This document shows positions 18,235 to 28,132 of a stretch of 64,000 nucleotides of DNA, one piece after another (position 1 is the first letter of the stretch; each line of letters opens with the position of its first letter). The notes beneath the pieces are model-generated. The model had not been told where the DNA came from and ran no database searches. It saw only the letters and a list, made by a program, of their open reading frames with translations. The position numbers and the translations under genes are program-made. Origin of the DNA: Psychrobacter sanguinis (GTDB lineage: Bacteria; Pseudomonadota; Gammaproteobacteria; Pseudomonadales; Moraxellaceae); assembly GCF_020736705.1 (NCBI RefSeq), contig NZ_CP085990.1:2666001-2730000 (forward strand), read 5' to 3'.

Positions 18235-19182
18235 TTAATCAGTAGAGTTTGACGTTGCCGCAACCGTCTGCTTGCTATTGGGAGTGACCACCAGTTTCGG
18301 TGCAGCAATAGCATCACGATTGATACCTTTTTCATATTTTCTGGTCTGCATCTTGGTCATAATCTGCTGTACTAACAAGGTCAATAATGCCAATCCGGCC
18401 AGTAAGCTTGATAAGGCAAAGGCAGCAGTAAAGTTATACTCGTTATAAGCAATCTCTACCAATAATGGCATGGTATTGGTCTCACCGCGAATGTGACCGG
18501 AAACCACACTCACCGCTCCGAATTCGCCCATGGCACGCGCATTGGTTAGGATAATGCCGTATAACAGTGCCCATTTAATATTGGGTAGGGTCACGTGCCA
18601 GAACACCTGCCAACCTGACGCACCCAAGGTTAATGCTGCCTGCTCTTCACTATCACCTTGCGACTGCATCAGTGGAATCAGCTCACGGGCAATAAACGGA
18701 AAGGTCACAAATAAGGTGGCCAATACGATACCTGGTACCGCAAAGATAACTTGAATTCCCATCGACTCAAGCCAACCGCCAAAGCTTGAATTAAGCCCAA
18801 ACAGCAACACAAACATCAGACCAGCGACCACAGGCGATACCGAAAATGGTAAATCGAGCAAAGTAGTTACTAACTGCTTACCCTTAAATTGATAACGGGT
18901 CACTAGCCAAGCAATCGCCAAACCCATCACGATATTGATAGGCAACACAATAGCAGCGGTCAATAGTGTCAGCTTAATCGCTTGCAGCGCTTCAGGCTCG
19001 ACCAATGCCGCCAAATACAATTCCCAACCCCCTTTGAACGCTTCATAGAACACTGCCATCAGTGGAATGACCAACATCACAATCATAAACACCGTTGCGA
19101 CACCAATAAATAAGGCACGCACCCAAGGGGCATCGCGAGTCGCGGCATTGTCTTGATAGTTGTAGCCATTAGAGATTTGCAT
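18235..19182 (-). CDS. cysW: Sulfate ABC transporter permease CysW
   Basis: Inner-membrane permease, 315 residues, six helices. The EAA-type coupling loop EEQAALTLGASGWQVFWHVTLPNI is near residue 180 and the gene carries the CysW-typical REGEFGAVSVVSG-like stretch (RAMGEFGAVSVVSGHIRG) near 218. The N-terminal 20 residues and the Thr/Ser-rich C-terminal tail (~35 residues) are extensions. It lies between cysT and cysA and forms the heterodimeric channel with CysT. Confidence 0.93.
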   Translation of the reverse strand: MQISNGYNYQDNAATRDAPWVRALFIGVATVFMIVMLVIPLMAVFYEAFKGGWELYLAALVEPEALQAIKLTLLTAAIVLPINIVMGLAIAWLVTRYQFKGKQLVTTLLDLPFSVSPVVAGLMFVLLFGLNSSFGGWLESMGIQVIFAVPGIVLATLFVTFPFIARELIPLMQSQGDSEEQAALTLGASGWQVFWHVTLPNIKWALLYGIILTNARAMGEFGAVSVVSGHIRGETNTMPLLVEIAYNEYNFTAAFALSSLLAGLALLTLLVQQIMTKMQTRKYEKGINRDAIAAPKLVVTPNSKQTVAATSNSTD

Positions 19183-19296
19183 AACACAGTCCTAGTATTC
19201 TAATTGTTGCTTAGGTGGCCATTGCCAAGGTATAACGATTTAGAGGTAGTAGTTAATATTTAGTATTCAATAAAGCTAAGAGGTATCACATAGCGT

Positions 19297-20181
19297 TTAT
19301 TTGGCACCCACACGGCGCGACAAACGCCACTGTAATAGGTTAATCGCTAGCAAGATAACAAAGGAGATCATCAGCATGAATAACGCTACCGCTGACGCCC
19401 CTTGAATATCAAATTGCTCAAGTTTACTGATAATAATCAGCGGTAAAATCTCTGACTGCATGGGGATATTACCAGCGATAAAGATGACCGATCCGTATTC
19501 TCCAGTCGCCCGAGCGAACATCATGCCAGCACCCATTAATAACGCAGGAAATAACTCTGGCAGTATCACGGTACGAAAAGTAGTCAGACGACTGGCGCCT
19601 AATACCGCAGCGGCTTCTTCATATTCTACCGACAGCTCTTCTAACACCGGCTGTACCGCACGCACAATAAACGGAAAACTGACCACCACTAAGGCCAACC
19701 AAATACCAATCGGGGTAAACGCCACTTGTATGCCAATCTTGTCAAAGAACTGACCAATCAAACCATTGGGGGCATATAACGTGGCCAATGAAATACCTGT
19801 TACCGCAGTAGGCAAGGCAAAAGGTAAATCCACTAGCGCATTAATTAACGACTTACCAAAGAACTCATAGCGCACCAAGACCCACGCTACCAAGGTGCCA
19901 AATATCATATTGGTCAACATCGCATAAAACGACATCTTTAATGACAAAATAATCGCCGCTTTGACCTGTGGCTGGCTAATGGCCTCAATAAAGCCTGTCC
20001 AACCCATTTGGGTGGTGGTATAGGCCATCATCGCAAATGGCAGGATCACCAATAGCGATAAGCTCAATACCGTAATACCCATAGAGAGACCAAATCCTGG
20101 TAACACGTTACGTTGACGCAGCTTGGTCAGCCAAGAGCGTTTGCGTATAGGAGTCGCTGTCAATGGGGCTTGCTGGGTCAT
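19297..20181 (-). CDS. cysT: Sulfate ABC transporter permease CysT (CysU)
   Basis: Inner-membrane permease, 294 residues, partner of CysW. VLPGFGLSMGITVLSLSLLVILP forms the first helix near residue 30. The coupling loop EYEEAAAVLGASRLTTFRTVILPEL is near 187 and RATGEYGSVIFIAGNIP near 224 is diagnostic for CysT. First gene of cysT-cysW-cysA. The sbp gene upstream has its own terminator, so the permease operon probably has a separate promoter in the 310-bp gap. Confidence 0.94.
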   Translation of the reverse strand: MTQQAPLTATPIRKRSWLTKLRQRNVLPGFGLSMGITVLSLSLLVILPFAMMAYTTTQMGWTGFIEAISQPQVKAAIILSLKMSFYAMLTNMIFGTLVAWVLVRYEFFGKSLINALVDLPFALPTAVTGISLATLYAPNGLIGQFFDKIGIQVAFTPIGIWLALVVVSFPFIVRAVQPVLEELSVEYEEAAAVLGASRLTTFRTVILPELFPALLMGAGMMFARATGEYGSVIFIAGNIPMQSEILPLIIISKLEQFDIQGASAVALFMLMISFVILLAINLLQWRLSRRVGAK

Positions 20182-20379
20182 GGAGGTCTCACTACATTTA
20201 TTTAAGTTTGCTACTTATAAAGCCAAATAATCAGACTTTTAGTAATGGTCATCATGCTAACAGGGCTTAGTTATTAAGTTTAATGATGAATAAGGCTATC
20301 GTAGTGAATAAAAGGAATATAGCCGATTGGCATCAAATATCGTGCTTACTTATGCCTAATCTTAGCCAAACTATTGAAA

Positions 20380-20423
20380 CAAAAAGACCCTGTTGGCTTT
20401 AGTCAAAGCACTTACAGGGTCTT
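20380..20423 (-). terminator. Terminator of the second sbp gene
   Basis: On the minus strand AAGACCCTGT and ACAGGGTCTT form a 10-bp stem containing a nested GCTTT/AAAGC hairpin, then a T run. It lies in the 310-bp gap between cysT and sbp; I see nothing else in that gap. Confidence 0.85.
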
Positions 20424-20491
20424 GAATTCAGTAAACTAATAGCCTAGTTAGACAGACAGATAGTCAGTAAGCCAACCAGTTATTTAACTAA

Positions 20492-21604
20492 TTACTGAGT
20501 TTTGGTTTGAGCCAGCTGATCAAAAACACCGCCCTCTTTAAAGTATTTGGTCATTACCTCATCCCAAGTGCCAAACACGTCATTAGTACGGAAGGTCTCA
20601 ATGGCCGGAAGCTTATCAGTGTTGGCGGCCAAGATTTTAGGATTGGTAGGACGCATATACAGATCAGCGGCTAACTGTTGGGCTTCATCGCTCCACAGGT
20701 AATTTAGGTACTCAGTGGCTGCCTCAGTAGTGCCTTTTTTATCGGTCACTGCTTTGACCACTGCCACTGGGGTCTCAGACTGGATGGTGTAGCTTGGATA
20801 GACAATTTGTACCTGACCTTTACCAAATTTGGTTGCTGATAAATTGGCTTCGTTTTCAAACGTAATCAGTACGTCTCCGATATTACGCTGCATAAATGTG
20901 GTAGTAGCCGCACGGCCGCCATTTTCATAGACCTTGACGTTGCCCAAAAGCTGCTTCATAAAGTCTTGGGTCTTGGCTTCATCATTATTGAACTGATGTA
21001 AACCATAGCCATAGGCGCCTAAAAAGCTATAACGACCACTGCCTGATGCTTTGGGGTTGGCGATAACGATCTCTACCCCAGGTTTGGCCAAATCGCTCCA
21101 ATCTTTAATCTGCTTGGGGTTGCCTTCACGTACCAAAAACACAGTGGTACTGGTAAATGGCACCGCGTTATTGGTAAAGGCTTTATTCCAGTCATTCGCC
21201 ACTAGGCCTTTTTTCTGCAACAGCTCAATATCAGAGCCTTGGTTCATGGTGACCACATCAGCTTGAAGTCCATTTGCCACAGATAACGCCTGCTTGCTTG
21301 AGCCACCATGTGACTGACTAATGCTGATATTGCTACCCGGATGCTGCGCCTTATAATGCTTCACAAACAGCGGATTGTAGTCTTTATAAAAGTCACGCGA
21401 AATATCATAAGAGACGTTTAACAGCTGTACATCTTTGTTATCAATGGTGGTAACGCTGCCATCGCTGTTGGTCACGGTGCTTTGCTGCTTTTGATTGCCA
21501 CAAGCGGTCAGCCCCAGCGTTAATGTGCTCAAGGTAACGATAGTGGCCCACTGCTTTAGCGACACTGACACGGGGTATGCATTAGAAGATACGGTATTGG
21601 CCAT
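20492..21604 (-). CDS. sbp: Sulfate-binding protein, paralogue 2
   Basis: Sulfate receptor for the CysTWA importer, 370 residues. The leader ends in LTLGLTAC near residue 35, a lipobox, so it is predicted to be lipid-anchored. LLNVSYDISRDFYKDYNPLF and SHGGSSKQALSVANGLQADVVTMNQGSDI are the anion-binding loops. ASGSGRYSFLGAYGYGL and ENGGRAATTTFMQRNIGDVLITFENEA follow. It is closely similar to the product of 22016-23143 along its whole length, so the two arose by tandem duplication. A terminator follows it. Confidence 0.93.
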   Translation of the reverse strand: MANTVSSNAYPVSVSLKQWATIVTLSTLTLGLTACGNQKQQSTVTNSDGSVTTIDNKDVQLLNVSYDISRDFYKDYNPLFVKHYKAQHPGSNISISQSHGGSSKQALSVANGLQADVVTMNQGSDIELLQKKGLVANDWNKAFTNNAVPFTSTTVFLVREGNPKQIKDWSDLAKPGVEIVIANPKASGSGRYSFLGAYGYGLHQFNNDEAKTQDFMKQLLGNVKVYENGGRAATTTFMQRNIGDVLITFENEANLSATKFGKGQVQIVYPSYTIQSETPVAVVKAVTDKKGTTEAATEYLNYLWSDEAQQLAADLYMRPTNPKILAANTDKLPAIETFRTNDVFGTWDEVMTKYFKEGGVFDQLAQTKTQ

Positions 21605-21860
21605 GATTTGTTTTTCCTATGTGGTCTTAAGTCTGCGGTTATAAGTATTGTGATTCACAGACAGCTGTAAAATCATAAAGCCAATGCTAACAGTCGCTCT
21701 TTATTATATTTAGTGATTAATAAATCTATCTTAATGAGCAATAGGAATATAGAAATTGTTTAACTCTGCCTGAAACACTAGCGCTATTTTCGTCTTTAAA
21801 ATGGGCAAAAAGGTTAATAATTAAACGTCATAAGGTTTTAATAAGTAGCAGAATTTAAAC

Positions 21861-21921
21861 AAAAAAAAGCAGTGGCCCAAGGCTAGTTATCTTAAGAAAG
21901 ACAACCGCTTGAGCGCACTGC
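21861..21921 (-). terminator. Terminator of the first sbp gene
   Basis: On the minus strand GCAGTG and CACTGC enclose a long loop and are followed by eight or nine T. It lies in the 411-bp gap between the two sbp genes, which otherwise shows no gene. Confidence 0.65.
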
Positions 21922-22015
21922 AAGGTATTAGCCAATACTTTTAGTTAGGTGTTAAGTAATTACAAGATATTGGCCAATTTGGTATAAATGGGTGTTAAAT
22001 AGCTAAGGTCTGTCG

Positions 22016-23143
22016 TTATTTAGGAGCATTAAACGCTAGTTGGTCAAACACACCACCATCGCTGAAGAATTTGTCCATGATCTCATCCCAGGTACCAAAC
22101 ACATCATTTGGACGGAAGGTATCAACTGGTGGTAGCTTGTCGCTATTGGCATCCAGTACTGACTTCACGCTAGGACGTAAGTATAGATCTGCTGCTAGCT
22201 GCTGCGCCTCATCACTCCATAAGTATTTCAAGTATTCTGTGGCGGCTTCTGTCGTGCCTTTTTTGTCAGTCACTGCATTTACCACGGCGACTGGGCTTTC
22301 AGACTTAATAGAATATTTAGGATAAACGATGTCTACTTTGCCTTTACCAAATTGAGTGGCCGCTAAGTTTGATTCGTTTTCAAAGGTAATCAGCACATCA
22401 CCGATATTGCGCTGTACAAACGTCGTAGTCGCTGCACGACCGCCGTTTTCATATACTTTGACATTCTTCAATACATCTCTAACAAATGCATTGGTCTTAT
22501 TCTCATCTTTATTGAAAGTATGTAGACCGTAGCCATAAGCACCTAAGAAAGCATAGCGACCATTCCCCGTGACTTTTGGATTGGCCATTACGATCTCAAC
22601 ACCTGGCTTGGTTAAGTCTTCCCATGTTGTGATATTTTTTGGGTTGTTTTTACGGACTAAGAACACAATGGTACTGGTGAAAGGCACTGAGTAATCAGGG
22701 AAAGCATCGGTCCAGTTGTCGGCTACTAAGCCTTTTTTCTGTAGCAGCTCAATGTCAGAGCCTTGGTTCATGGTTGCCACATCGGCTTGTAGACCATTGG
22801 CTACCGATAATGCCTGTTTGCTTGAGCCACCATGCGACTGTTTAATAGTAATGTTAGACCCAGGATGCTCAGCTTGATAGTGCTTAACAAACATCGGGTT
22901 GTAGTCTTTGTAGAAGTCACGTGCCACATCATATGAGACGTTTAGCAGTTCAATGTCTTTGGCATCTGCTGAAGCTGCCGTGGTATTACCGGCCGCATCA
23001 GTCTTAGCCTCTTCTTTTTGGTTACCACAGGCACTTAGACCCAACGCCAAAGTCGCTACGGTGGTAATTGAAGCCAGCTTGGCTGCCTTACAGAAAGAGG
23101 CTTGAGCAAAAGGAGTTTGGCCGAATTTAATAGTCATCGCCAT
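22016..23143 (-). CDS. sbp: Sulfate-binding protein, paralogue 1
   Basis: 375 residues, same family and same binding loops as its neighbour (LLNVSYDVARDFYKDYNPMF; SHGGSSKQALSVANGLQADVATMNQGS). The leader ends LALGLSAC, again a lipobox. After the lipid cysteine there is a ~25-residue Lys/Ala/Asp-rich linker that differs from paralogue 2, and many surface positions differ too, while the ligand loops are nearly identical. The two receptors probably serve the same importer; a different affinity or ligand such as thiosulfate is inference. Confidence 0.93.
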   Translation of the reverse strand: MAMTIKFGQTPFAQASFCKAAKLASITTVATLALGLSACGNQKEEAKTDAAGNTTAASADAKDIELLNVSYDVARDFYKDYNPMFVKHYQAEHPGSNITIKQSHGGSSKQALSVANGLQADVATMNQGSDIELLQKKGLVADNWTDAFPDYSVPFTSTIVFLVRKNNPKNITTWEDLTKPGVEIVMANPKVTGNGRYAFLGAYGYGLHTFNKDENKTNAFVRDVLKNVKVYENGGRAATTTFVQRNIGDVLITFENESNLAATQFGKGKVDIVYPKYSIKSESPVAVVNAVTDKKGTTEAATEYLKYLWSDEAQQLAADLYLRPSVKSVLDANSDKLPPVDTFRPNDVFGTWDEIMDKFFSDGGVFDQLAFNAPK

Positions 23144-23649
23144 GAGTCAGGTCCTTGAATAGCATTAAATGGTAAATAGCATTAATTAATTAATAAATAA
23201 AAGAAAATAAAGGGATAAGTAACGCAAATATACAAATTTTTTAATCGTCAATGATGGTTATGCTAACAGTAGCGCCTTAGTATGTTTAATGGCAAATAAG
23301 GCTATCTATGTGAATAATTAGAATATGCCCTATAATGACGCATAAATATTGGGAAAATTAACTTATTTATGGCATAATCAGTGTTTTTTACTGTGTTAAA
23401 TCTTGTAAAAATTGTTTTTGCCTACATAATATTAGGTGAGCAATTGTATATCTCATTAATATCCCGGTTAGATTGTAAAATTACTTGATGTATTACTTTA
23501 ATGTATCGCAAGACGCAATCTAAGCCTCAAGGGTTGGACTTAATTAAAGTTACTTTATTTTAATTTGGCATGTTAATGGCATTTTTCACTGTAGCAAGGA
23601 TGCTGCTAGTCGCAATTAAGCCATGTATGGCATTCAAGGCGGTATATTT
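23144..23649. other. Intergenic region upstream of sbp and a divergent lipoprotein gene
   Basis: About 500 AT-rich bases between divergent genes. It should contain the promoter of the sbp gene and that of the lipoprotein at 23650. No gene or RNA recognised. Confidence 0.5.
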
Positions 23650-24192
23650 ATGAACTCTATCTTGAAACCGATAACCGGTATGAAAGTCTTATTAGTTAGT
23701 GCGCTATGTTCAGCAGCATTGACTGCTTGTTATGTACAGCCTCACTCTCAAACAGGTATTCCAGGACACTCAAAAGCGACGCAAATGCAAAACTTTGACG
23801 TTGAGACTATGCCTGTGGGCCGTTATGCGCTTAGTCAAGGCGGTACTGATTCGGCAGTCATTATTGATGTTGCCAAAACAGGTCTTGCCCTGCCTGCCAA
23901 AGAGATCAAGATAAACCTTAGCTCTCAAGCGACTGGTAGCAACTGCCATTATCAAGGCACGGCTACCTTGATGGGTCAAGATGCGTTACATGGCATGATT
24001 TATACTGCGCCTGTGAGCAGCCTTACTAGTGCTAACAATGCCCCTAACTTAAATATTCCCAATGACAAAGGGCTATTATTTTTCCGCTTTAAAGACAATG
24101 TTTTAAGCTTAGACAGCAATAACCCTCAGGCACTAAGCCTATTGTGCCAAGGCAAGGTTGAGCTAACCGGCGATTACGCTAGGCTGAAATAG
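23650..24192 (+). CDS. Small predicted lipoprotein
   Basis: 180 residues from the ATG at 23650, chosen because AAGGCGG lies 7 nt upstream; an upstream ATG at 23623 would place charged residues ahead of the leader. The leader ends in LTAC near residue 27. The mature domain contains two further cysteines (NCHYQG and LLCQGK), possibly a disulfide, and a mostly beta-strand pattern. Family not recognised. No clear operon partner. Confidence 0.7.
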   Translation: MNSILKPITGMKVLLVSALCSAALTACYVQPHSQTGIPGHSKATQMQNFDVETMPVGRYALSQGGTDSAVIIDVAKTGLALPAKEIKINLSSQATGSNCHYQGTATLMGQDALHGMIYTAPVSSLTSANNAPNLNIPNDKGLLFFRFKDNVLSLDSNNPQALSLLCQGKVELTGDYARLK

Positions 24193-24390
24193 CGTATCGT
24201 CACTGGGTAACAGCTGACTTGTTATACCAGCTTTGATAGCTTTATCCTTGTGTTGCTATCTATTCTTGTGTTGCTAACAGTCTAAGTTGTGAAGCTCAAG
24301 TCATTGAGCATAAGTTATAACGCTTAAACTATTGAGCTTGAACTTGGACGATTAAGAGTAAACGTTTTAGATTTAGATAGAGGTGTTAGC

Positions 24391-25530
24391 ATGATGCCTT
24401 TTGACTTTTTAAAATTCAAATACTCTACCTTGCTTGTTCTCACAGCGGCTACCTTAATAGTGGCCTGTGAGAGCAATAGTGAGACCTCGGCTTCTTTACC
24501 CCCTACCTCCCAAACTGCTAATAACATTTCTGCTAATAATGTTTCTGAGCAAGAGACTGTTGGTAATCCCTTTGCCACAGAGCGCTCTAGTGACTCTTTA
24601 GATAGCGATCAATCAGAAAGCGATCAATTACAAGAGCAGCAATCAACAAATCTTCAAAGCGTGCAGGCTGCTCAAGCCGTTAGTATGGCTCAAAGGGTGA
24701 ACAGCAATAACGCTGCAAATACTCAGCCAACAAAAGTGGCCAACTTTGACTGTCCGATAAGCGGTAATGTTATTACTGCCAAAAGTGTGCGGGTAATCGA
24801 TGGTGATACCTTAGAGATTATCCCTACTGAAGGCCCCTCTGAGCGTATCCGACTATTAGGTATTGATGCCCCTGAGTCCAATCAAGCGCACGGTACCTAT
24901 AGTACCCAAACCTTACAGCAGTGCGTAAATCAAGGGCAAGTCACCGTTGAATGGTTTGAACAAGACCGTTATCAGCGGTTATTGGGTAAGGTGCGCGCCA
25001 ATGGGGTCGACTGCAACCTTAATCAGATTCAACAAGGCGCGGCTTGGCACTATAAACAGTATCAACAAAGCCAATCTGAGTTTGACCGCTTAAATTATGC
25101 CAATGCTGAGGTGAATGCCCGCCGGCAAGCCATTGGACTTTGGGCCAGTTCGACAGTCGTTGCCCCTTGGGACTATCGCCGAGGCAATTCCCCACGCTAT
25201 CAATATGACGATACTTTATACCGTGTTGATGGTGCGAGCTGTACCAGAACCGGCCAATCTACCGCTTTGCACCGTACCACAGATTTGAAACCTACTAAGC
25301 CCTCACAATCTACTAACCGAAATGAGACTAAGACTCAGGACAAACCCAATAAGCTCTTGCCTGCCCCCGCTATGTCTAGTCAGGGTCTTGACTGTGGGTC
25401 AATGATTAAGAAGACATGTGGTCAGATGAGCTCATGTGAGGAGGCAAAGTTTCAGTTGGCGTGTGGCAATACTCGGCTCGATGGGGATAAAGATGGGGTG
25501 CCTTGTGAAAGTATTTGTCCCGGCGGTTAA
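24391..25530 (+). CDS. Lipoprotein nuclease: SNase-like domain plus Excalibur domain
   Basis: 379 residues. A leader with lipobox IVAC (Cys26) is followed by a ~90-residue Ser/Gln/Asn-rich linker. The thermonuclease-like domain spans residues ~125-260: VRVIDGDTLEI and IRLLGIDAPES carry the calcium-binding Asp and catalytic Arg/Glu positions, and RYQRLLGKV carries the second Arg. A second linker leads to a C-terminal Excalibur calcium-binding motif with DxDxDGxxCE (DGDKDGVPCE) near residue 365 and paired cysteines. Excalibur modules are common in exported proteins. It likely degrades DNA or RNA at the cell envelope. Confidence 0.88.
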   Translation: MMPFDFLKFKYSTLLVLTAATLIVACESNSETSASLPPTSQTANNISANNVSEQETVGNPFATERSSDSLDSDQSESDQLQEQQSTNLQSVQAAQAVSMAQRVNSNNAANTQPTKVANFDCPISGNVITAKSVRVIDGDTLEIIPTEGPSERIRLLGIDAPESNQAHGTYSTQTLQQCVNQGQVTVEWFEQDRYQRLLGKVRANGVDCNLNQIQQGAAWHYKQYQQSQSEFDRLNYANAEVNARRQAIGLWASSTVVAPWDYRRGNSPRYQYDDTLYRVDGASCTRTGQSTALHRTTDLKPTKPSQSTNRNETKTQDKPNKLLPAPAMSSQGLDCGSMIKKTCGQMSSCEEAKFQLACGNTRLDGDKDGVPCESICPGG

Positions 25531-25573
25531 GGCTAATGTTACTGTCTTGGCTATAGTTAAACAACAGACAAAT

Positions 25574-25608
25574 AAAAAACCCAGTGTTTATTCAACACTG
25601 GGTTTTTT
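25574..25608. terminator. Bidirectional terminator
   Basis: Perfect 15-bp stem AAAAAACCCAGTGTT with a 5-nt loop, between the convergent nuclease gene and the small exported protein gene at 25659. Confidence 0.93.
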
Positions 25609-25658
25609 GTAGCACTATATTAATTATACAGTAGCTTGAAGCTTAGCTAGCTTTTGGC

Positions 25659-26003
25659 TTATTTAGCACATTTGTTATAGTACAGACGAATGAAGCTATC
25701 TACTTGCTTGTCTTTGTCAGCTTTTGATTTGGCTTGTGGTACTTTGTAAGCATCGGCAATGATGTTTTTGGCTAAAGTTTGGTAAGCATCGTTATCGCTG
25801 CTGGTTTTCTTAGTCACTTGAGCTTTAGAAACGCCATTTTGTCTATCGTCCATAATATTACCGGCTAAACTGGCGATATCCACACAAACTTCATTCAGGT
25901 CATCGTCTGCCGCTTGTGCACCCATAGCAGGTAGCATCATTGTTGCTGCTAATGCAACGGCTGCTAAGGTTTTGCTTTTTGGGGTCATAGTTAAATTGGC
26001 CAT
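25659..26003 (-). CDS. Small secreted protein of unknown function
   Basis: 114 residues. A signal peptide ends at AQA-ADDD (cleavage near residue 31). The mature ~83 residues are charged and helical with two cysteines (EVCVDIA and YYNKCAK) that could form a disulfide linking the two ends. AGAGGA lies 8 nt before the ATG. The helical two-cysteine layout recalls small periplasmic proteins such as HdeA, but no family is recognised. Confidence 0.75.
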   Translation of the reverse strand: MANLTMTPKSKTLAAVALAATMMLPAMGAQAADDDLNEVCVDIASLAGNIMDDRQNGVSKAQVTKKTSSDNDAYQTLAKNIIADAYKVPQAKSKADKDKQVDSFIRLYYNKCAK

Positions 26004-26317
26004 ACTCTAAAATCCTCTAATTTTAATATTTAGCATTGTGATAAATATTTTATGTAAATTATCAAAGACTGCCCTTGGGGGATAATCTAATACTAGTGGT
26101 GTCAGTATATTGATAATTCGTTACTACAACCATAACTATTCGTATGTTTAAGGTTGCTATAGGGCAAAATTAGCGAAACCTCTTAACAATTGCTAAAAGG
26201 TTTCACTAACCGTTTCTTTAATAAGGAGAAATTTTAGTAGATCGCCTTAATTTGTGGAGTACAGTTTATAGAGCATCCAGTAATAGCGCATCAATTCATA
26301 ATCTATCGCTTTAAGCC

Positions 26318-27001
26318 CTAGTTAGGACAAGCCACCGATTTACCGGATTTATTGATACAAATTTCCCTATCATTAATCATGGCCACTTCAGCAATACCAT
26401 TATCAAAGACGAAGTAGTTGGCGCCCATATAGTTTACGCTGTAACGCGCCACGTTTTTGTCCGAGAACTGAAAAGGAATGACAGTCTTATTGGACCCATC
26501 GATAAAGCCCCACTTACCATTCTTAAGTACGCCAGCGACACCTTCACTAAAAGGTCTAATTTCATCATAGATAAAAGGCACCGCTACTTTACCACTTTTA
26601 GTAATATAGCCCCACTTTTTGCCATCATACATGCCAGCTAGTCCTTGCTGGAATCCATAATAACCGCCAAAGTGACCACTGGTACCTTGATACTTAGGAG
26701 GAATCACTTCTTTACCGTTTTTATCGACAAAACCGTATTTACCGGATTGTGACTGCACTAGTGCCATACCTCCCTTTACGCCATCGATAAAGCTGTATTT
26801 ACTGGTAAACGGCAGAATTACCTTGTTTGAAGTGTCAATGATGCCGTATTTACCATTTTTGGCAACGACGATACGGCCTTCAGAAGCGTCATGTGACCAA
26901 GTTTCATCATACTTGTCATCAGGGTCAATCAAGTTATCATAGATGGCCGGTACTACTAGCTTGCCTTGGGTGTTGATATAACCCACCTTGTCATTTTTCA
27001 T
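26318..27001 (-). pseudogene. WG-repeat protein, C-terminal part (frameshifted from 27007-27291)
   Basis: 227-residue reading frame made of about five WG (beta-sheet) repeats, such as KVGYINTQGKLVVP, KYGIIDTSNKVILP, KYGFVDKNGKEVIPP, KWGYITKSGKVAVP and KWGFIDGSNKTVIP. It has no export signal of its own, and its ATG lies inside a repeat. Adding one base in the CCC run at 27013-27015 joins it to the upstream signal-peptide fragment as a single ~323-residue secreted protein. Either a real frameshift mutation or a sequencing error. WG repeats occur in bacterial surface and unknown-function proteins. Confidence 0.8.
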
Positions 27002-27006
27002 GACCG

Positions 27007-27291
27007 CTAATACCCATCACTGACAGTCCAGCTCACAGAGTCATAGCCTTTTAAACTAGCAACGGCCTTACCTTGCTTGTTTAATAAGGCTTGATAATTA
27101 TAGTTTTTATCTTTGGCAATGAAGTAGTTGCCATCAGTTGTGCAATCAACTTGTGGGTAGCTAGTCTTCGGCGGCTTACAGTCATCTTCATAATTGGCTT
27201 GAGCTGGCAGGGCAAAACAAGCTGTACCAATAACAGTAACAAGTGGAATAAGTTTGGTAGTAAATGAAGCTAAGGCAGGTTTGGTAGACAC
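27007..27291 (-). pseudogene. WG-repeat protein, N-terminal part with signal peptide
   Basis: 94 residues: a signal peptide ending ALPAQA near residue 32, then two cysteines and a NYQALLNKQGKAVASLKGYD segment that resembles a degenerate first WG repeat. It ends in DGY and stops 5 nt before the ATG of the C-terminal piece. In the other frame the sequence would continue DGVLAVMKNDKVGYI, matching the repeat pattern, so the two pieces were one gene. Confidence 0.75.
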
Positions 27292-27611
27292 GGCAAATTC
27301 CTTTTCGGTATGTTTAGTAAAAGGTATGTTTAATAAAATTAGGGAGGTTAATCCCTTGTTATTAGTCTGGATATCACTAATTTTGTATTAAACAAATTAT
27401 TGTGATTTTAGTCAATAATAAATTTAAGTTTTTCTTCATTTTATTTTATAGATGCTTAAATGATGCTTAAATTTCGATGAGCCGCTTTGACGACATATTG
27501 TGTCGTATAACGGGTTATTGCGATAGACTAATTTTGGCTGGTCGCTTATTATATGAATAGCCAAAGTCTACCCTATCCCTTCTGCTATAAATGACCACTT
27601 TAGGAGCTTTA

Positions 27612-28088
27612 ATGATAAAAAAGGCAATATTATTATCGCTCAGTTTACTGGTGGCTCCTACGACATTTGCTGCTTCTGAAATGGATGAGGCGCTACTGTC
27701 GGTTGGTCTTATCAATAAAAATTATGAATATATACATAAAGAGCTCATTACTGAGTTTTTTCGCGTGGTCAACAATGATTACTCCCAATCGCTACCTATG
27801 GATCTCAATAGTTACACGCGCATTCAAAGTCTGATATTAACGCCCTATTATGGTAACGTCTCTGTGCTGTACACCTTGCCGTTAACTGCCGATGAAAGGG
27901 ACGTTCTTGCCGATAAGCTTTCCTCCAAAGAAATGTTAAAAGAAGCTTGTGTGGACTATTATCTACCCAATAAGTTTATGCTCGCCAATAGTTATACGAT
28001 GGTGTACTCCTATGCGGACCAAAATCATCGAGCTTTGGCAGACATCAAGATGAATGCGGACAGCTGTCTTAATGCAATTTTGCGATAA
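27612..28088 (+). CDS. Small exported protein upstream of hsdM
   Basis: 158 residues from the ATG at 27612, chosen because TTAGGAG lies 7 nt upstream. MIKKAILLSLSLLVAPTTFAAS is a clear signal peptide. The mature part has two cysteines (EACVDYY and DSCLNAI) and a charged helical pattern. It lies only 44 nt before hsdM and may share its transcript. Family unknown; a defence role cannot be inferred from position alone. Confidence 0.72.
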   Translation: MIKKAILLSLSLLVAPTTFAASEMDEALLSVGLINKNYEYIHKELITEFFRVVNNDYSQSLPMDLNSYTRIQSLILTPYYGNVSVLYTLPLTADERDVLADKLSSKEMLKEACVDYYLPNKFMLANSYTMVYSYADQNHRALADIKMNADSCLNAILR

Positions 28089-28132
28089 ATTAAACTAACT
28101 ATTCTTAAAATAATCCCAAGGATCTAACAAAC

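Noticed and set aside
25659..26003. Small exported protein as HdeA chaperone
   Set aside because: Only the two-cysteine helical layout is similar; no sequence motif supports it.
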